Assembly (NCBI RefSeq): GCF_022835695.1
Contig: NZ_BQUV01000004.1
Location: 124,001-188,000 of the forward strand
Length of the DNA stretch: 64,000 nucleotides
Direction: 5' to 3'
Source of the DNA: Bradyrhizobium sp. Ce-3
Lineage (GTDB): Bacteria > Pseudomonadota > Alphaproteobacteria > Rhizobiales > Xanthobacteraceae
Shown here: one piece after another, positions 35,207 through 45,017 of the stretch
How positions within the stretch are numbered: the stretch's first letter is position 1
How the letters are laid out: each line of letters opens with the position of its first letter
Made by a program: the position numbers and the translations under genes
The notes under the pieces: model-generated
The model's database searches: none
Seen by the model: the letters and a program-made list of their open reading frames with translations, nothing else
What the model was told of the DNA's origin: nothing

Positions 35207-36157
35207 TCAGACCCTGGCCTCGCGCAGCACCGCCGCGAGCGTTCGCTCGGCGAGCGGCAGCTTGTACGCATTGTCCCTGGTCGGCTTTGCGTCGGCGAAC
35301 AGCCGCGCCGAGACGGCCTTGGCGCCGTTAGGCAGTTCCGCTTCCGCCGTCTCGACCCGCCACGGCTTGTGTGCGACGCCGCCAAGCGCGACCCGGCCGC
35401 TGCCGTCGGGCTGCACGATGGCGGCAACCGAGACCAATGCGAAGGCGTAGGATGCGCGGTCGCGCACCTTGCGATAGAGCTGCGTTCCGCCGACTGGCTT
35501 CGGCAGCATCACCGCCGTGATCAGTTCGCCCGGCTGCAGGACGGTCTCGATCTCCGGGCTGTCGCCGGGCAGCCGATGCAACTCGGCAATCGGGATGTTG
35601 CGCGTGGTGCCATCGGGCCGCACCGTCTCGACCACAGCGTCGAGCGCGCGCATCGCCACCGCCATGTCGCTCGGATGGGTCGCGATACAGGCGTCGCTCG
35701 CACCGACGACGGCATGCTGGCGGCTGAAGCCGCCGATCGCGGCGCAGCCGCTGCCGGGCTTGCGTTTGTTGCAGGGCAGATTGGTGTCATAGAAGTACGG
35801 ACAGCGCGTCCGCTGCAACAGGTTGCCCGCGGTGGTCGCCTTGTTGCGCAGCTGGCCGGAGGCGCCGGCGAGCAGCGCGCGCGCCAACACGCCATAGTCA
35901 CGCCGTACGCGCCGATCCGCGGCGAGATCGGTGTTGCGCACCAGCGCGCCGATCCGCAAGCCGCCGTCCGGGGTTTCCTCGATCCGGTCGAGCGCTAGGT
36001 CGTTGACGTCGATCAGATGCGCCGGCGTCTCGATCTCGAGCTTCATCAGGTCGAGCAGGTTGGTGCCGCCGGCGACGAATTTTGCATGTGCGGTGGCGGC
36101 AGCCGCTGCGGCCGCGTCGCCCGGTGAAGTGGCGCGTTCATAGCTGAAAGATCTCAT
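35207..36157 (-). CDS. paoB: FAD-binding subunit of a PaoABC-type aldehyde oxidoreductase
   Basis: The 316-residue subunit carries the FAD-binding pattern [15 protein letters not shown] (about 27) and [20 protein letters not shown] (about 99). Between them and the C-terminal domain lies a cysteine-rich insert, [20 protein letters not shown] (about 119-138), which in PaoB holds an extra [4Fe-4S] cluster. It passes electrons from the molybdenum site to an acceptor. Its start overlaps the paoA stop by 4 bp and paoC begins 30 bp after its stop. Confidence 0.92.
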   Translation of the reverse strand: MRSFSYERATSPGDAAAAAAATAHAKFVAGGTNLLDLMKLEIETPAHLIDVNDLALDRIEETPDGGLRIGALVRNTDLAADRRVRRDYGVLARALLAGASGQLRNKATTAGNLLQRTRCPYFYDTNLPCNKRKPGSGCAAIGGFSRQHAVVGASDACIATHPSDMAVAMRALDAVVETVRPDGTTRNIPIAELHRLPGDSPEIETVLQPGELITAVMLPKPVGGTQLYRKVRDRASYAFALVSVAAIVQPDGSGRVALGGVAHKPWRVETAEAELPNGAKAVSARLFADAKPTRDNAYKLPLAERTLAAVLREARV

Positions 36158-36795
36158 GCACTCCTCCCGGCGACCTCGCTGATCGCCTCAGCGATGTTGG
36201 AATAGGCGCCGCAGCGGCAGATGTTGCCGCTCATGCGCTCGCGGAGCTCGGCATTGGTCAATCGCACCGGTGCGTTGAGGTCATCGGTGACGTGGCTCGG
36301 GATGCCGGCCTTGACCTCGGCCAGCATCGCGACCGCCGAGCAGATCTGGCCGGGCGTGCAGTAGCCGCATTGGTAGCCATCGTGTTCGACGAACGCCGCC
36401 TGCAACGGATGCAGTCCGTCCGGCGTGCCGAGCCCCTCGATCGTGGTGATCTCGTCGCCCTGATGCATCACGGCGAGCGTCAGGCAGGAATTGATCCTCC
36501 GCCCATCGACGATCACCGTGCATGCGCCGCATTGACCATGGTCGCAGCCCTTCTTGGTACCGGTCAGGTGCAGATGCTCGCGCAAGGCATCGAGCAGCGT
36601 GGTCCTGGTATCGAGCTCGAGCTGATGGGTTTCGCCGTTCACGTCGAACGATACTCGCGTCATCACAGATGCTCCGGTCGGGGCTGATTGGGCAGCCGCA
36701 GGCGGCGGCGCCGCGATCGACGACGCTGCCAGCGAGGCGGCTCCAACAATCAACAGATGGCGCCGGGATAGTTCCAAACGTCCGGAGATCTGCAT
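36154..36795 (-). CDS. paoA: Iron-sulfur subunit of a PaoABC-type aldehyde oxidoreductase, Tat-exported
   Basis: The 213-residue subunit binds two [2Fe-2S] clusters. An N-terminal Tat signal ([19 protein letters not shown]) shows that the assembled enzyme is exported to the periplasm, with the other subunits carried along. The plant-type cluster ligands are in [21 protein letters not shown] (starting about 83) and the second cluster in [10 protein letters not shown] and [11 protein letters not shown]. It heads the operon. No regulator gene is adjacent. Confidence 0.93.
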   Translation of the reverse strand: MQISGRLELSRRHLLIVGAASLAASSIAAPPPAAAQSAPTGASVMTRVSFDVNGETHQLELDTRTTLLDALREHLHLTGTKKGCDHGQCGACTVIVDGRRINSCLTLAVMHQGDEITTIEGLGTPDGLHPLQAAFVEHDGYQCGYCTPGQICSAVAMLAEVKAGIPSHVTDDLNAPVRLTNAELRERMSGNICRCGAYSNIAEAISEVAGRSA

Positions 36796-37117
36796 GCGCT
36801 CTCCTCGAGTTCAGCCGCAATGGAGCACGGAACTGACGCGCGCCTGTCGGCGGCTTGGGTGAAATGCCGCGAACCGCGAAATGTTTCTCGCCGAGCGCCA
36901 GCCGGCTGCCCCGCCGCGCCAACGCGGCCCTCCTGCGGCCTACGACCAACGTCCCCCGCCCCGGAATCGCGAAATTACGGTTAACTGCATTGCGCCGGCC
37001 TCATGCTCGTCCGGGGGGAAAAGCGATCCAGAACACTTGGGGCTTGCACGGGATCATGTAGGATAGTTGGCACGACCTCCGCTCGGCGACGACGCCGGCC
37101 GACCCTGGGACCGCTTG
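36796..37117. other. 322-bp divergent intergenic stretch
   Basis: It lies between paoA (minus) and the enoyl-CoA hydratase-family gene (plus) and should hold both promoters. I found no gene, strong promoter match or repeat. A short TTACGGTTAAC stretch near 36975 is the only AT-rich spot. Confidence 0.4.
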
Positions 37118-37879
37118 ATGACCGCGCATGTCATAGTGACCGACGAAGCCGCCACGCGCGTGATCCGGCTGCGCAGGCCCGAGAAGAAGAACGCGATCAC
37201 CCAGGAGATGTTTCGCGCGATCAGCGATGCGATCGACAAGGCGCAGAACAATCCGAAGATCCGCTGCCTGATCATCACCGGCGGCTCCGGCGTGTTCACC
37301 GCGGGCAATGACATCGAGGACCTGCTCGCGCAGGGCACCTCGACCAGCGAGACGCCGCCTGCCTCCGACCTGGTCAAGTTCCTGTATTCGCTGGCCCACA
37401 ATGTGAAGCCGATCATCGCGGCCGTCGACGGCGTCGCGATGGGCATCGGCACCACGATGCTGTTTCACTGCGACTACGTGCTGGCCAGCAAGACCGCGCT
37501 GTTCTCGACACCGTTCTCCAATTTCGGCCTGGTGCCGGAGGGCGCTTCGAGCCTGTTGATGCCGCGCATGATGGGCCACCAGCGCGCCTTCGCAATGCTG
37601 GTGATGGGCCGCACCATGTCGGCTGACGACGCCCGCGTCGCGGGCTTCGTCAACACCGTGGTGGCGCCGGGCCATGCCGAGGTCGAGGCGCACAAGGTGG
37701 CGCGCGAAATCTGCGCGCTGCCGGCCGAGGCGGTGGCGATATCGCGCCGCCTGATCCGGTTGCCACCGGAGGACGTCACCCGCCGCATCGAGCAGGAGAA
37801 CCATCTGTTCAGCGAACGGATGCGCTCCAAGGAAGCGGTCGATGCCTTCCGGGCCTTCATGGCGCGCACGAAGGATTGA
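37118..37879 (+). CDS. Enoyl-CoA hydratase/isomerase family protein
   Basis: The 253-residue protein has the crotonase fold: LRRPEKKNAITQEMFRAISD (about 18), the oxyanion-hole segments FTAGNDIEDLLAQG (about 60) and AAVDGVAMGIGTTMLFHCDY (about 97), and FGLVPEGASSLLMPRMMG (about 127) with the catalytic Glu. It probably hydrates or isomerises an enoyl-CoA in acid breakdown. The start at 37118 gives the normal family length. It stands alone on the plus strand. Confidence 0.88.
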   Translation: MTAHVIVTDEAATRVIRLRRPEKKNAITQEMFRAISDAIDKAQNNPKIRCLIITGGSGVFTAGNDIEDLLAQGTSTSETPPASDLVKFLYSLAHNVKPIIAAVDGVAMGIGTTMLFHCDYVLASKTALFSTPFSNFGLVPEGASSLLMPRMMGHQRAFAMLVMGRTMSADDARVAGFVNTVVAPGHAEVEAHKVAREICALPAEAVAISRRLIRLPPEDVTRRIEQENHLFSERMRSKEAVDAFRAFMARTKD

Positions 37880-37955
37880 AACGAAGCGTCGCAAAATTGT
37901 AGTGGCGCCGCGCCATGATCGTGTGTTCCATGATCGTGCACACCATGGACAGGTC

Positions 37956-39626
37956 ATGAGACAGCCCCGCCTTACGCTCCTCGCCGCGCTCTGTGCGCTC
38001 GGATTGGCCGCAGCCAGCCCCTGCCTAGCGCAGGACGCCGCGCCGGTCGACTTGCGGATTCTCGCGATCAACGATTTCCACGGCTATCTGCGGCCGCCGC
38101 CGGGCGGCATCCGCATCGCCGATCCCGCTGATGCGGGCAAGAAGATCATGGTGCCTGCCGGCGGCGCCGAGCGCTTGGCCACAACCGTCAAGCAGCTGCG
38201 CGACGGACACAAGAACAACATCTTCGTTGCGGCCGGCGACCTGATCGGCGCGAGCCCGTTCCTGTCGGCGATGTTTCATGACGAGCCGACCATCGAGTCG
38301 CTCTCGATGATGGGGCTTGCGGTCTCCTCGGTCGGCAATCACGAATTCGACGAGGGCAAGGACGAGCTGCTGCGGATGCAGAATGGCGGCTGCCACCCGG
38401 TCGACAAGTGCCAGGGGCCGCATCCCTTCACCGGTGCGAAATTCCGTTATCTGGCGGCGAGCACCTTCGACAAGATCACCGGCAAGACCGTTTTTCCGCC
38501 CTACGAGATCAAGGAGTTCGACGGCGTGCCGGTGGCCTTCATCGGGCTGACGTTGAAGAACACCCCGAACCTGGTGTCGCCGGCCGGCGTCGCGAGCCTC
38601 GACTTCCGCGACGAAGCCGAGACCGTCAATGCGCTGGTCCCCGAGCTGAAGGCGAAGGGCGTCGAGGCCATCGTGGTGCTGATCCACGAGGGCGGCTTCC
38701 CGACCGGCGACTACAATGAATGCCCGGGCATCTCCGGGCCGATCGTCGATATCGTCAAGAAATTCGACAAGGCAGTCGACGTCGTGATCTCCGGCCATAC
38801 CCACCAGGCCTATGTCTGCCAGATCGACGGGCGTCTGGTCACATCAGGCGACAAATACGGCACGCTGGTCACCGCGATCGATCTTCGGCTCGATCCGAAG
38901 AGCCATGACGTGATCAGCGCCAAGGCCGACAACACCATCGTCAAGATCGGCGGCACCGCCAAGGATCCGGAGCAGAGCGCGCTGCTGGAGTCCTACGACC
39001 GGCTGGCCGCGCCGATCGCGAACCGCGCCGCGGGCTCGGTCACGGAAACGCTGTCGCGTACGCCGGCCGAGACCGGCGAAAGCGTGCTCGGCGATATCGT
39101 TGCCGACGCGCAGCTCGCTGCGACCGCTGCCGAGCCGAACGGCGGCGCGGTGATCGCCTTCACCAATCCCGGCGGCGTGCGCACCGACATCGTCAAGCGC
39201 GAGGACGGCGCCGTCACCTATGCCGACATCTTCGCCAGCCAGCCGTTCCGCAACCAGCTGGTGACGATGACGCTGACCGGCAAGCAGCTCAAGGACGCGC
39301 TGGAGCAGCAATGGGCCGACCCGAAGCGGCCGCGCGCCCTGCAGGTCTCGAAGGGGTTCTTCTACGCGTGGGATGCGAGCAAGGGCGACGGCGCGCGCAT
39401 CGTCGCCGCGCGGATGTCGCTCGACGGCAAGCCGATCGACCCTGCCGCGAGCTATCGCGTCACCGTGAACAACTATCTCGCCGAGGGCGGCGACGGCTTC
39501 ACCGTGTTCAAGGAAGGGACGGCGCAGCAGTTCGGCATCTACGACGTCGACGCACTCTACACCTACTTCAAGGCCAACAGCCCGGTCGGCCCGGCGGCCG
39601 GCAAGCGGATCGAGCGCATCAATTGA
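37956..39626 (+). CDS. Secreted 5'-nucleotidase / metallophosphoesterase
   Basis: The 556-residue enzyme has a signal peptide (LTLLAALCALGLAAASPCLA, cleaved before QDAA). The N-terminal metallophosphoesterase domain carries ILAINDFHGYL, VAAGDLIGASPFLS, SVGNHEFDEGKDE and ISGHTHQAYVC, which hold the two-metal ligands. The C-terminal 5'-nucleotidase domain follows from about residue 355 (ETGESVLGDIVADAQ), with FTNPGGVRTDI and NYLAEGGDGFTVF. It releases phosphate from nucleotides in the periplasm. It is another phosphate-releasing exoenzyme in this window, but 15 kb from the T2SS and with no visible link to it. Confidence 0.92.
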   Translation: MRQPRLTLLAALCALGLAAASPCLAQDAAPVDLRILAINDFHGYLRPPPGGIRIADPADAGKKIMVPAGGAERLATTVKQLRDGHKNNIFVAAGDLIGASPFLSAMFHDEPTIESLSMMGLAVSSVGNHEFDEGKDELLRMQNGGCHPVDKCQGPHPFTGAKFRYLAASTFDKITGKTVFPPYEIKEFDGVPVAFIGLTLKNTPNLVSPAGVASLDFRDEAETVNALVPELKAKGVEAIVVLIHEGGFPTGDYNECPGISGPIVDIVKKFDKAVDVVISGHTHQAYVCQIDGRLVTSGDKYGTLVTAIDLRLDPKSHDVISAKADNTIVKIGGTAKDPEQSALLESYDRLAAPIANRAAGSVTETLSRTPAETGESVLGDIVADAQLAATAAEPNGGAVIAFTNPGGVRTDIVKREDGAVTYADIFASQPFRNQLVTMTLTGKQLKDALEQQWADPKRPRALQVSKGFFYAWDASKGDGARIVAARMSLDGKPIDPAASYRVTVNNYLAEGGDGFTVFKEGTAQQFGIYDVDALYTYFKANSPVGPAAGKRIERIN

Positions 39627-39672
39627 GGTGGAACACCTCCGTCCTTCAGCTCGCGCGGAGAGATGGGATTGC

Positions 39673-39708
39673 TCTAGGCCCTTTCCGGTCGGCCGCTAAC
39701 GGCCTAGA
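39673..39708. repeat. Hairpin with 8-bp arms downstream of the 5'-nucleotidase gene
   Basis: TCTAGGCC (39673-39680) and GGCCTAGA (39701-39708) are exact inverted copies with 20 nt between them. It could help end the nucleotidase transcript, although no T-run follows. Confidence 0.5.
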
Positions 39709-39723
39709 TTAGGGGCTTCTCTT

Positions 39724-39769
39724 GCATGATCTTGTTCGGAAAACCGCTGCGCACTTTTCCGGATCATGC
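39724..39769. repeat. Palindromic intergenic repeat
   Basis: The 46-bp unit begins GCATGATC and ends GATCATGC, with inner arms around TCGGAAAA and TTTTCCGG. It is of the palindromic type scattered between genes in Bradyrhizobium-like genomes. Confidence 0.65.
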
Positions 39770-39805
39770 GTCCTCGCACGCGCATCGATTGCGCCGGGAA
39801 TTTGC

Positions 39806-40732
39806 ATGACACTGCTTCTGACGCACTCGGCCTGCCTCGATCATTTGACCCCACCCGGACATCCCGAACGCCCCGACCGGCTGCGTGCGGTCGCCGAGGT
39901 GCTCGGCGAAGACCGCTTCAAGGCGCTGGTGCGCGACCTCGCGCCGGAAGGCGACCTCGACACTGTGCTGCTGTGTCATGGCGAGCACTATGTCGGAGAG
40001 CTGCGCCACATCGCGCCGACCTCCGGCATGATCTATATCGACGGCGACACCTCGATGTCGCCGGGCACCTGGGAAGCCGTGATGCGCGGCGTCGGCGGCG
40101 CGGTGGCTGCCACCGAAGCCGTGATGGAGGGCAAGCACCAGAACGCCTTCGTCGCGGTGCGCCCGCCGGGCCATCATGCCGAGAAGTCGACACCGATGGG
40201 CTTCTGCTTCTTCGACAATGTCGCGATCGCCGCACGCCATGCACAGCGCAAATACGGCATCAAGCGCGCCGCGATCATCGATTTCGACGTCCATCACGGC
40301 AACGGCACCCAGGACATCTTCTGGGCCGATCCGACCGTGATGTACTGCTCGACGCACCAGATGCCGCTGTTCCCCGGCACCGGAGCAGCCGGCGAACGCG
40401 GCGAGCACGACACCGTCGTCAACGCGCCGCTGGCGCCCGGCGACGGCGGCGCCAGGTTCCGCGCAGCCTTCGAGAACCTGATCCTGCCGCAGCTGGAGAA
40501 GTTTTCCCCCGAGCTCGTCGTCATCTCGGCGGGCTTCGACGCGCATCACCGCGATCCCTTGGCGTCGATCAACCTGACCGGCGAGGATTTCGGCTGGGTC
40601 ACGCGCAAGCTGATGGACCTCGCCGACAAGAGCGCCGGCGGCCGCGTCGTCTCCGTTCTGGAGGGCGGCTACGACCTCGAGGGCCTGAAAGAGTCGGTAG
40701 CATCTCATGTCACCGCATTGATGGGCGCCTAA
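39806..40732 (+). CDS. Histone deacetylase family protein
   Basis: The 308-residue enzyme belongs to the arginase/deacetylase fold: zinc-dependent removal of acetyl groups from acetylpolyamines or lysines. Motifs include [15 protein letters not shown] (about 20), [20 protein letters not shown] (about 120), [15 protein letters not shown] (about 158) with zinc ligands, and [14 protein letters not shown] (about 240). GGYDLEGL near the C-terminus is conserved. The ATG at 39806 gives the usual family start. It lies upstream of xseB, a linkage common in alphaproteobacteria. Confidence 0.93.
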   Translation: MTLLLTHSACLDHLTPPGHPERPDRLRAVAEVLGEDRFKALVRDLAPEGDLDTVLLCHGEHYVGELRHIAPTSGMIYIDGDTSMSPGTWEAVMRGVGGAVAATEAVMEGKHQNAFVAVRPPGHHAEKSTPMGFCFFDNVAIAARHAQRKYGIKRAAIIDFDVHHGNGTQDIFWADPTVMYCSTHQMPLFPGTGAAGERGEHDTVVNAPLAPGDGGARFRAAFENLILPQLEKFSPELVVISAGFDAHHRDPLASINLTGEDFGWVTRKLMDLADKSAGGRVVSVLEGGYDLEGLKESVASHVTALMGA

Positions 40733-40860
40733 TTCCCCGCCACAATACGCCCGCAAAAATTCGATTGATTCTGCGCCGGGGCAAGCATGGCCTGCGACGG
40801 GTCATGTTTGGACGACAAGATCAGGTTGCGATCTGATCCACGCAATCGGGAACGCAAAGA

Positions 40861-41112
40861 ATGGCCGAAAACACTCAAGCCGACGTCAAAAAGCTGTCCT
40901 TTGAACGCGCGATCGAGGAGCTCGAATCGATCGTCAAGCGGCTCGAGGACGGCAAGGTCCCGCTTGAGGAATCGGTCGCGATCTACGAGCGCGGCGAGGC
41001 GCTGAAGCGGCGCTGCGAGGAATTGCTGCGCCAGGCCGAGGCCCGCGTCGACAAGATCACCACCGACGCCTCCGGCCAGCCGACCGGCACCGAGCCGCTC
41101 GACGTGCAGTAG
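40861..41112 (+). CDS. xseB: Exodeoxyribonuclease VII small subunit
   Basis: The 83-residue protein has the XseB signature: LSFERAIEELESIVKRLEDG, then VPLEESVAIYERGEALKRRC. It forms helical bundles that bind the large subunit XseA, which is not in this window. The length is usual. It is followed by dxs after a long gap of 542 bp. Confidence 0.95.
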   Translation: MAENTQADVKKLSFERAIEELESIVKRLEDGKVPLEESVAIYERGEALKRRCEELLRQAEARVDKITTDASGQPTGTEPLDVQ

Positions 41113-41654
41113 CGCCGCACGGCGCGACCCTGCGACAGGATGTCCGCCACGGCGGGCAATTGTTGCTGCCTGTTTCCGGCAATCCATCACGCCGCGGGCT
41201 GACCGCGGCGACCGGCTGCGGCTGCGAATCCGGCCGATCCGGACCGGCCGGCTGCAGCTAAAATGGCCAAATTGGAACCCGCCTTTGGCCCCAACCATTG
41301 AAAAGTCTAGGTTTTTCAAGACAACGCATAGGAACCCTGCATGCCCTATCGGGTTGGCTTTGGTTACGGCTTTGGTGTAATGCTTCCAGTTCTATGGGCA
41401 TTTGAGATTGGCGGGCGGCCCGAATTCTTCGGGCGGCATGCATCTCAAATGGTTCGACAAAACTGAACCGGGACGGGTGAAGAGCGACCAAGGTGATGCG
41501 TATCACGTGGTCCAATCCGGAGTGAATCTAGTCTTACAACCAGGCACGGTCTGCCGGGGCGGCACCCAGTGTCTGGCATTCGCTGCGCGATGTGCGCGCC
41601 AACCCATCTCGCGTCGGGCGGTTCGTTCCGACAGGCAAAAATTGGAAATTCGCT
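41113..41654. other. 542-bp stretch between xseB and dxs
   Basis: No gene is supported. It holds a hairpin at 41418-41434 (GCCCGAA, loop TTC, TTCGGGC). A 13-bp sequence CGGGCGGCCCGAA at 41412-41424 recurs just after dxs at 43590-43602. In several alphaproteobacteria an ispA-type gene lies between xseB and dxs; no trace of one was recognised. It must contain the dxs promoter or leader. Confidence 0.45.
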
Positions 41655-43583
41655 GTGACCACATTTAGTAAAACGCCGCTTCTTGACACTATTCACACGC
41701 CCGATGACCTGCGCAAGCTGAAGGTCGAGCAGGTCCGGCAGGTGGCCGACGAGCTCCGCCAGGAAACCATCGACGCGGTGTCGGTGACCGGGGGCCATTT
41801 CGGCGCCGGCCTCGGCGTGGTCGAGCTGACCACCGCCATTCACTACATCTTCGACACCCCGCGCGACCGCCTGATCTGGGACGTCGGCCACCAGGCCTAT
41901 CCGCACAAGATCCTGACCGGTCGCCGCGACCGCATCCGCACCCTGCGCACCGGCGGCGGCCTCTCCGGCTTCACCAAGCGCACCGAGAGCGACTACGATC
42001 CGTTCGGCGCCGCGCATTCGTCGACCTCGATCTCGGCCGGCCTCGGCATGGCCGTGGCGCGCGACCTCTCCGGCGGCAAGAACAACGTTATCGCCGTGAT
42101 CGGTGACGGCGCGATGTCGGCGGGCATGGCCTATGAGGCCATGAACAACGCCGGCGCGATGAACTCGCGCCTGATCGTGATCCTCAACGACAACGACATG
42201 TCGATCGCGCCGCCGGTCGGCGCGATGAGCGCCTATCTGTCGCGCCTGTACTCCGGCAAAACCTATCGCTCGCTGCGCGAGGCCGCCAAGCAGATCAACA
42301 AGCGCCTGCCGAAGATCCTCGCCAACCGCGCCAACCGCGTCGAGGAATATTCCCGCGGCTTCATGATGGACGGCGGCACGCTGTTCGAAGAGCTCGGCTT
42401 CTATTATGTCGGCCCGATCGACGGTCATAACCTCGACCATCTGCTGCCGGTGCTGAAGAACGTCCGCGACATGGAGACCGGCCCGATCCTGGTTCACGTC
42501 GTGACCCAGAAGGGCAAGGGCTACGGCCCGGCCGAAGCCTCCGCCGACAAGTATCACGCGGTCGTCAAGTTCGACGTCGCGACCGGCACCCAGGCCAAGG
42601 CCAAGCCGAACGCGCCGGCCTACCAGAACGTGTTCGGCCAGAGCCTCGTCAAGGAAGCGCAGAAGGACGACAAGATCGTCGCCATCACCGCGGCGATGCC
42701 GTCGGGCACCGGCGTCGACATCTTCAACAAGGCGTTCCCGGACCGCACCTTCGACGTCGGCATCGCCGAGCAGCACGCGGTAACCTTCGCCGCCGGCCTC
42801 GCCACCGAGGGCTACAAGCCGTTCTGCGCGATCTACTCGACCTTCCTGCAGCGCGGCTATGACCAGGTGGTCCATGACGTCGCGATCCAGAGCCTGCCGG
42901 TCCGCTTCGCGATCGACCGCGCCGGCCTGGTCGGCGCCGATGGCGCAACCCATGCCGGTTCGTTCGACAACGCCTATCTCGGCTGCCTTCCGAATTTCGT
43001 GATCATGGCCGCCTCCGACGAGGCGGAAATGGTCCACATGGTGGCGACGCAGGTTGCGATCAACGATCGTCCGAGCGCGCTGCGCTATCCGCGCGGCGAA
43101 GGCCGCGGCGTCGAGATGCCGGAAGTCGGCGTTGCCTTGCCGGTCGGCAAGGGCCGCATCATCCGCGAAGGCAAGAAGGTCGCCCTGCTCTCCTTCGGCA
43201 CCCGTCTTGCCGAGTGCGAGAAGGCAGCCGACGAGCTCGCCGCCCACGGCCTCTCCGCCACCATCGCCGATGCGCGCTTCATGAAGCCGCTCGACGAAGA
43301 GATGATCATGAAGCTCGCCCGCGACCACGAGATCCTGATCACGATCGAGGAAGGCTCGATCGGCGGCTTCGGCTCGCATGTCATGCAGTTCCTGTCGGAC
43401 AACGCGATGCTCGACAGCGGCATGCTCAAGTTCCGCTCGATGATCCTGCCCGACGTGTTCCTCGATCACGACTCGCCGGCCGCGATGTATGCCCGCGCCG
43501 GTCTCGACGCCAAGAGCATCGTTGCCAAGGTGTTCGAGACCCTCGGCAAGGATTACAAGACCGAGACCGTCAAGCTCGCGTAA
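41655..43583 (+). CDS. dxs: 1-deoxy-D-xylulose-5-phosphate synthase
   Basis: The 642-residue thiamine-diphosphate enzyme condenses pyruvate and glyceraldehyde 3-phosphate, the first step of the MEP isoprenoid pathway. Motifs are [17 protein letters not shown] (about 77), the ThDP-binding [18 protein letters not shown] to NDND (about 152-180), [12 protein letters not shown] (about 254), and [16 protein letters not shown] (about 368) with the catalytic Glu. The start is GTG at 41655 with TTGGAAA upstream; it opens [13 protein letters not shown] as in relatives. A strong hairpin follows the gene at 43608-43632. Confidence 0.97.
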   Translation: MTTFSKTPLLDTIHTPDDLRKLKVEQVRQVADELRQETIDAVSVTGGHFGAGLGVVELTTAIHYIFDTPRDRLIWDVGHQAYPHKILTGRRDRIRTLRTGGGLSGFTKRTESDYDPFGAAHSSTSISAGLGMAVARDLSGGKNNVIAVIGDGAMSAGMAYEAMNNAGAMNSRLIVILNDNDMSIAPPVGAMSAYLSRLYSGKTYRSLREAAKQINKRLPKILANRANRVEEYSRGFMMDGGTLFEELGFYYVGPIDGHNLDHLLPVLKNVRDMETGPILVHVVTQKGKGYGPAEASADKYHAVVKFDVATGTQAKAKPNAPAYQNVFGQSLVKEAQKDDKIVAITAAMPSGTGVDIFNKAFPDRTFDVGIAEQHAVTFAAGLATEGYKPFCAIYSTFLQRGYDQVVHDVAIQSLPVRFAIDRAGLVGADGATHAGSFDNAYLGCLPNFVIMAASDEAEMVHMVATQVAINDRPSALRYPRGEGRGVEMPEVGVALPVGKGRIIREGKKVALLSFGTRLAECEKAADELAAHGLSATIADARFMKPLDEEMIMKLARDHEILITIEEGSIGGFGSHVMQFLSDNAMLDSGMLKFRSMILPDVFLDHDSPAAMYARAGLDAKSIVAKVFETLGKDYKTETVKLA

Positions 43584-43607
43584 TCGTTTCGGGCGGCCCG
43601 AACATTT

Positions 43608-43632
43608 CCGGTTCTGATTGAATCAGAACCGG
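43608..43632. terminator. Strong palindrome after dxs
   Basis: CCGGTTCTGATT and AATCAGAACCGG are perfect inverted arms around a single G, giving at least a 10-bp stem. No T-run follows, so it may be an intergenic palindromic repeat as much as a terminator. It separates dxs from the deoxyribosyltransferase gene. Confidence 0.55.
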
Positions 43633-43671
43633 AGCTCTGTTCACTCGAAACGCCATAGCACCGGCAAGTCC

Positions 43672-44235
43672 ATGAAAATCTATCTGGCAGGTCCTGACGT
43701 GTTCCTGCCGGATGCCGTGGAGATCGGCCGCCGCAAGGCGGAGGTCTGCGCCTATCATGGGCTAAGCGGGCTTTATCCGCTCGACAACAGCATCAATCCC
43801 ACGGTCGCCGGCGCGTCACTCACCATCTTCAAAAGCAATGAGGCGATGATGGAGTCTGCCGACGCCATCATCGCCAATTTGACGCCGTTTCGCGGCCCCA
43901 GTGCCGACGCAGGCACGGTCTACGAACTCGGCTACATGGCGGGACGCGGCAAACTGTGCCTCGCCTATTCGAACGATCCCACGTCCTACGCCAATCGCGT
44001 GGCGCGGCAGCAGCAGGTCGTGCCGGCATCCGACGGACGCCTGATCGACGCGGAGGGGCTGACGGTGGAAGAGTTTGGACTGCCGGACAATCTGATGATG
44101 ATGCACGCGCTGGACCTGCACGGCAGCCCGCTGGTGACGCCGCGGGAGCCGTCCGCCGATCTCTGGCACGATCTCACCTCCTTCGAGGCCTGCGTGCGGC
44201 TCGCCGCCGCGCAGCGCCGGCAGAGCGCCAAGTAG
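43672..44235 (+). CDS. Nucleoside 2-deoxyribosyltransferase family protein
   Basis: The 187-residue protein starts MKIYLAGPDVFLPDAVEIGR, the nucleotide-binding opening of the family, and has DAIIANLTPFRGPSADAGTV at about 63, with the catalytic Glu in the following YELGYMAGRG. It swaps nucleobases on deoxynucleosides or hydrolyses them, a salvage or sanitation role. It sits between dxs and tlyA on the same strand, with 8 bp to tlyA, so it is likely in the same transcript as tlyA. Confidence 0.88.
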   Translation: MKIYLAGPDVFLPDAVEIGRRKAEVCAYHGLSGLYPLDNSINPTVAGASLTIFKSNEAMMESADAIIANLTPFRGPSADAGTVYELGYMAGRGKLCLAYSNDPTSYANRVARQQQVVPASDGRLIDAEGLTVEEFGLPDNLMMMHALDLHGSPLVTPREPSADLWHDLTSFEACVRLAAAQRRQSAK

Positions 44236-44243
44236 CGAAACAG

Positions 44244-45017
44244 GTGACCAAACCGGTGACCAGAGCGGGTGACAACGACAACGCCGCATCCGCCGGCAAG
44301 CGGATCGACGTGCTGCTGGTGGAACGCGGCCTGTTCGAAAGCCGCGCCCGCGCGCGCGCCGCCATCGACGCCGGCCTCGTCACCGCCGATGGCAAGCCGA
44401 TCGCGAAAGCATCCGAACTCGTCACGCCCGGCGCCGAACTCACGGCCGAGCCGGCGCATCCCTATGTCTCGCGCGGCGGCGTCAAGCTCGCCGGCGCGCT
44501 CGAGCACTATCCGATCGAGGTCGAGGGCCATGTCTGCCTCGATGTCGGCGCCTCGACCGGCGGCTTCACCGAAGTGCTGCTCGCCAACGGCGCGAGCCTG
44601 GTGTTTGCGATCGATGTCGGTCACGGCCAGTTACATTCCTCGCTGCAGGGTCATCCGAAGATCGTCTCCATGGAGGCGACCGACATCAGGAATTTCGAGG
44701 GCAAGCGGCTGCCGGCGCGGCCCGATGTCGTGGTGATCGACGTCAGCTTCATCTCGCTGAAACTGGTGCTGCCGGTGGCGCTGTCGCTGGCGGCCGCGCC
44801 GATGCATCTGCTGGCGCTGATCAAGCCGCAGTTCGAGGCGGCGCGCAAACACGCCAAGCGTGGCGTGATCCGCAACGCGATGGTCCACCAGGAAATCTGC
44901 GACGATATCGCCGCTTTTGCCGCCTCGCAGGGCTGCACCGACATTCAGGTGTTCCCGTCATCGATCACGGGCGGCGACGGCAATATCGAATTCTTCCTCG
45001 GCGCACGCCGTGGCTGA
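44244..45017 (+). CDS. tlyA: TlyA family rRNA 2'-O-methyltransferase / hemolysin A-like
   Basis: The 257-residue protein has an N-terminal S4 RNA-binding domain ([20 protein letters not shown], about 16-35) and a FtsJ/RrmJ-type methyltransferase domain with the SAM motif [20 protein letters not shown] (about 95) and catalytic residues in [19 protein letters not shown] (about 163). TlyA methylates 16S and 23S rRNA in mycobacteria. Start choice is uncertain: GTG 44244 or GTG 44256. The 3' end overlaps the next gene by 8 bp. Confidence 0.9.
   Translation: MTKPVTRAGDNDNAASAGKRIDVLLVERGLFESRARARAAIDAGLVTADGKPIAKASELVTPGAELTAEPAHPYVSRGGVKLAGALEHYPIEVEGHVCLDVGASTGGFTEVLLANGASLVFAIDVGHGQLHSSLQGHPKIVSMEATDIRNFEGKRLPARPDVVVIDVSFISLKLVLPVALSLAAAPMHLLALIKPQFEAARKHAKRGVIRNAMVHQEICDDIAAFAASQGCTDIQVFPSSITGGDGNIEFFLGARRG

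Noticed and set aside
41445-43469. 674-codon minus-strand frame
   Set aside because: Antisense to dxs.
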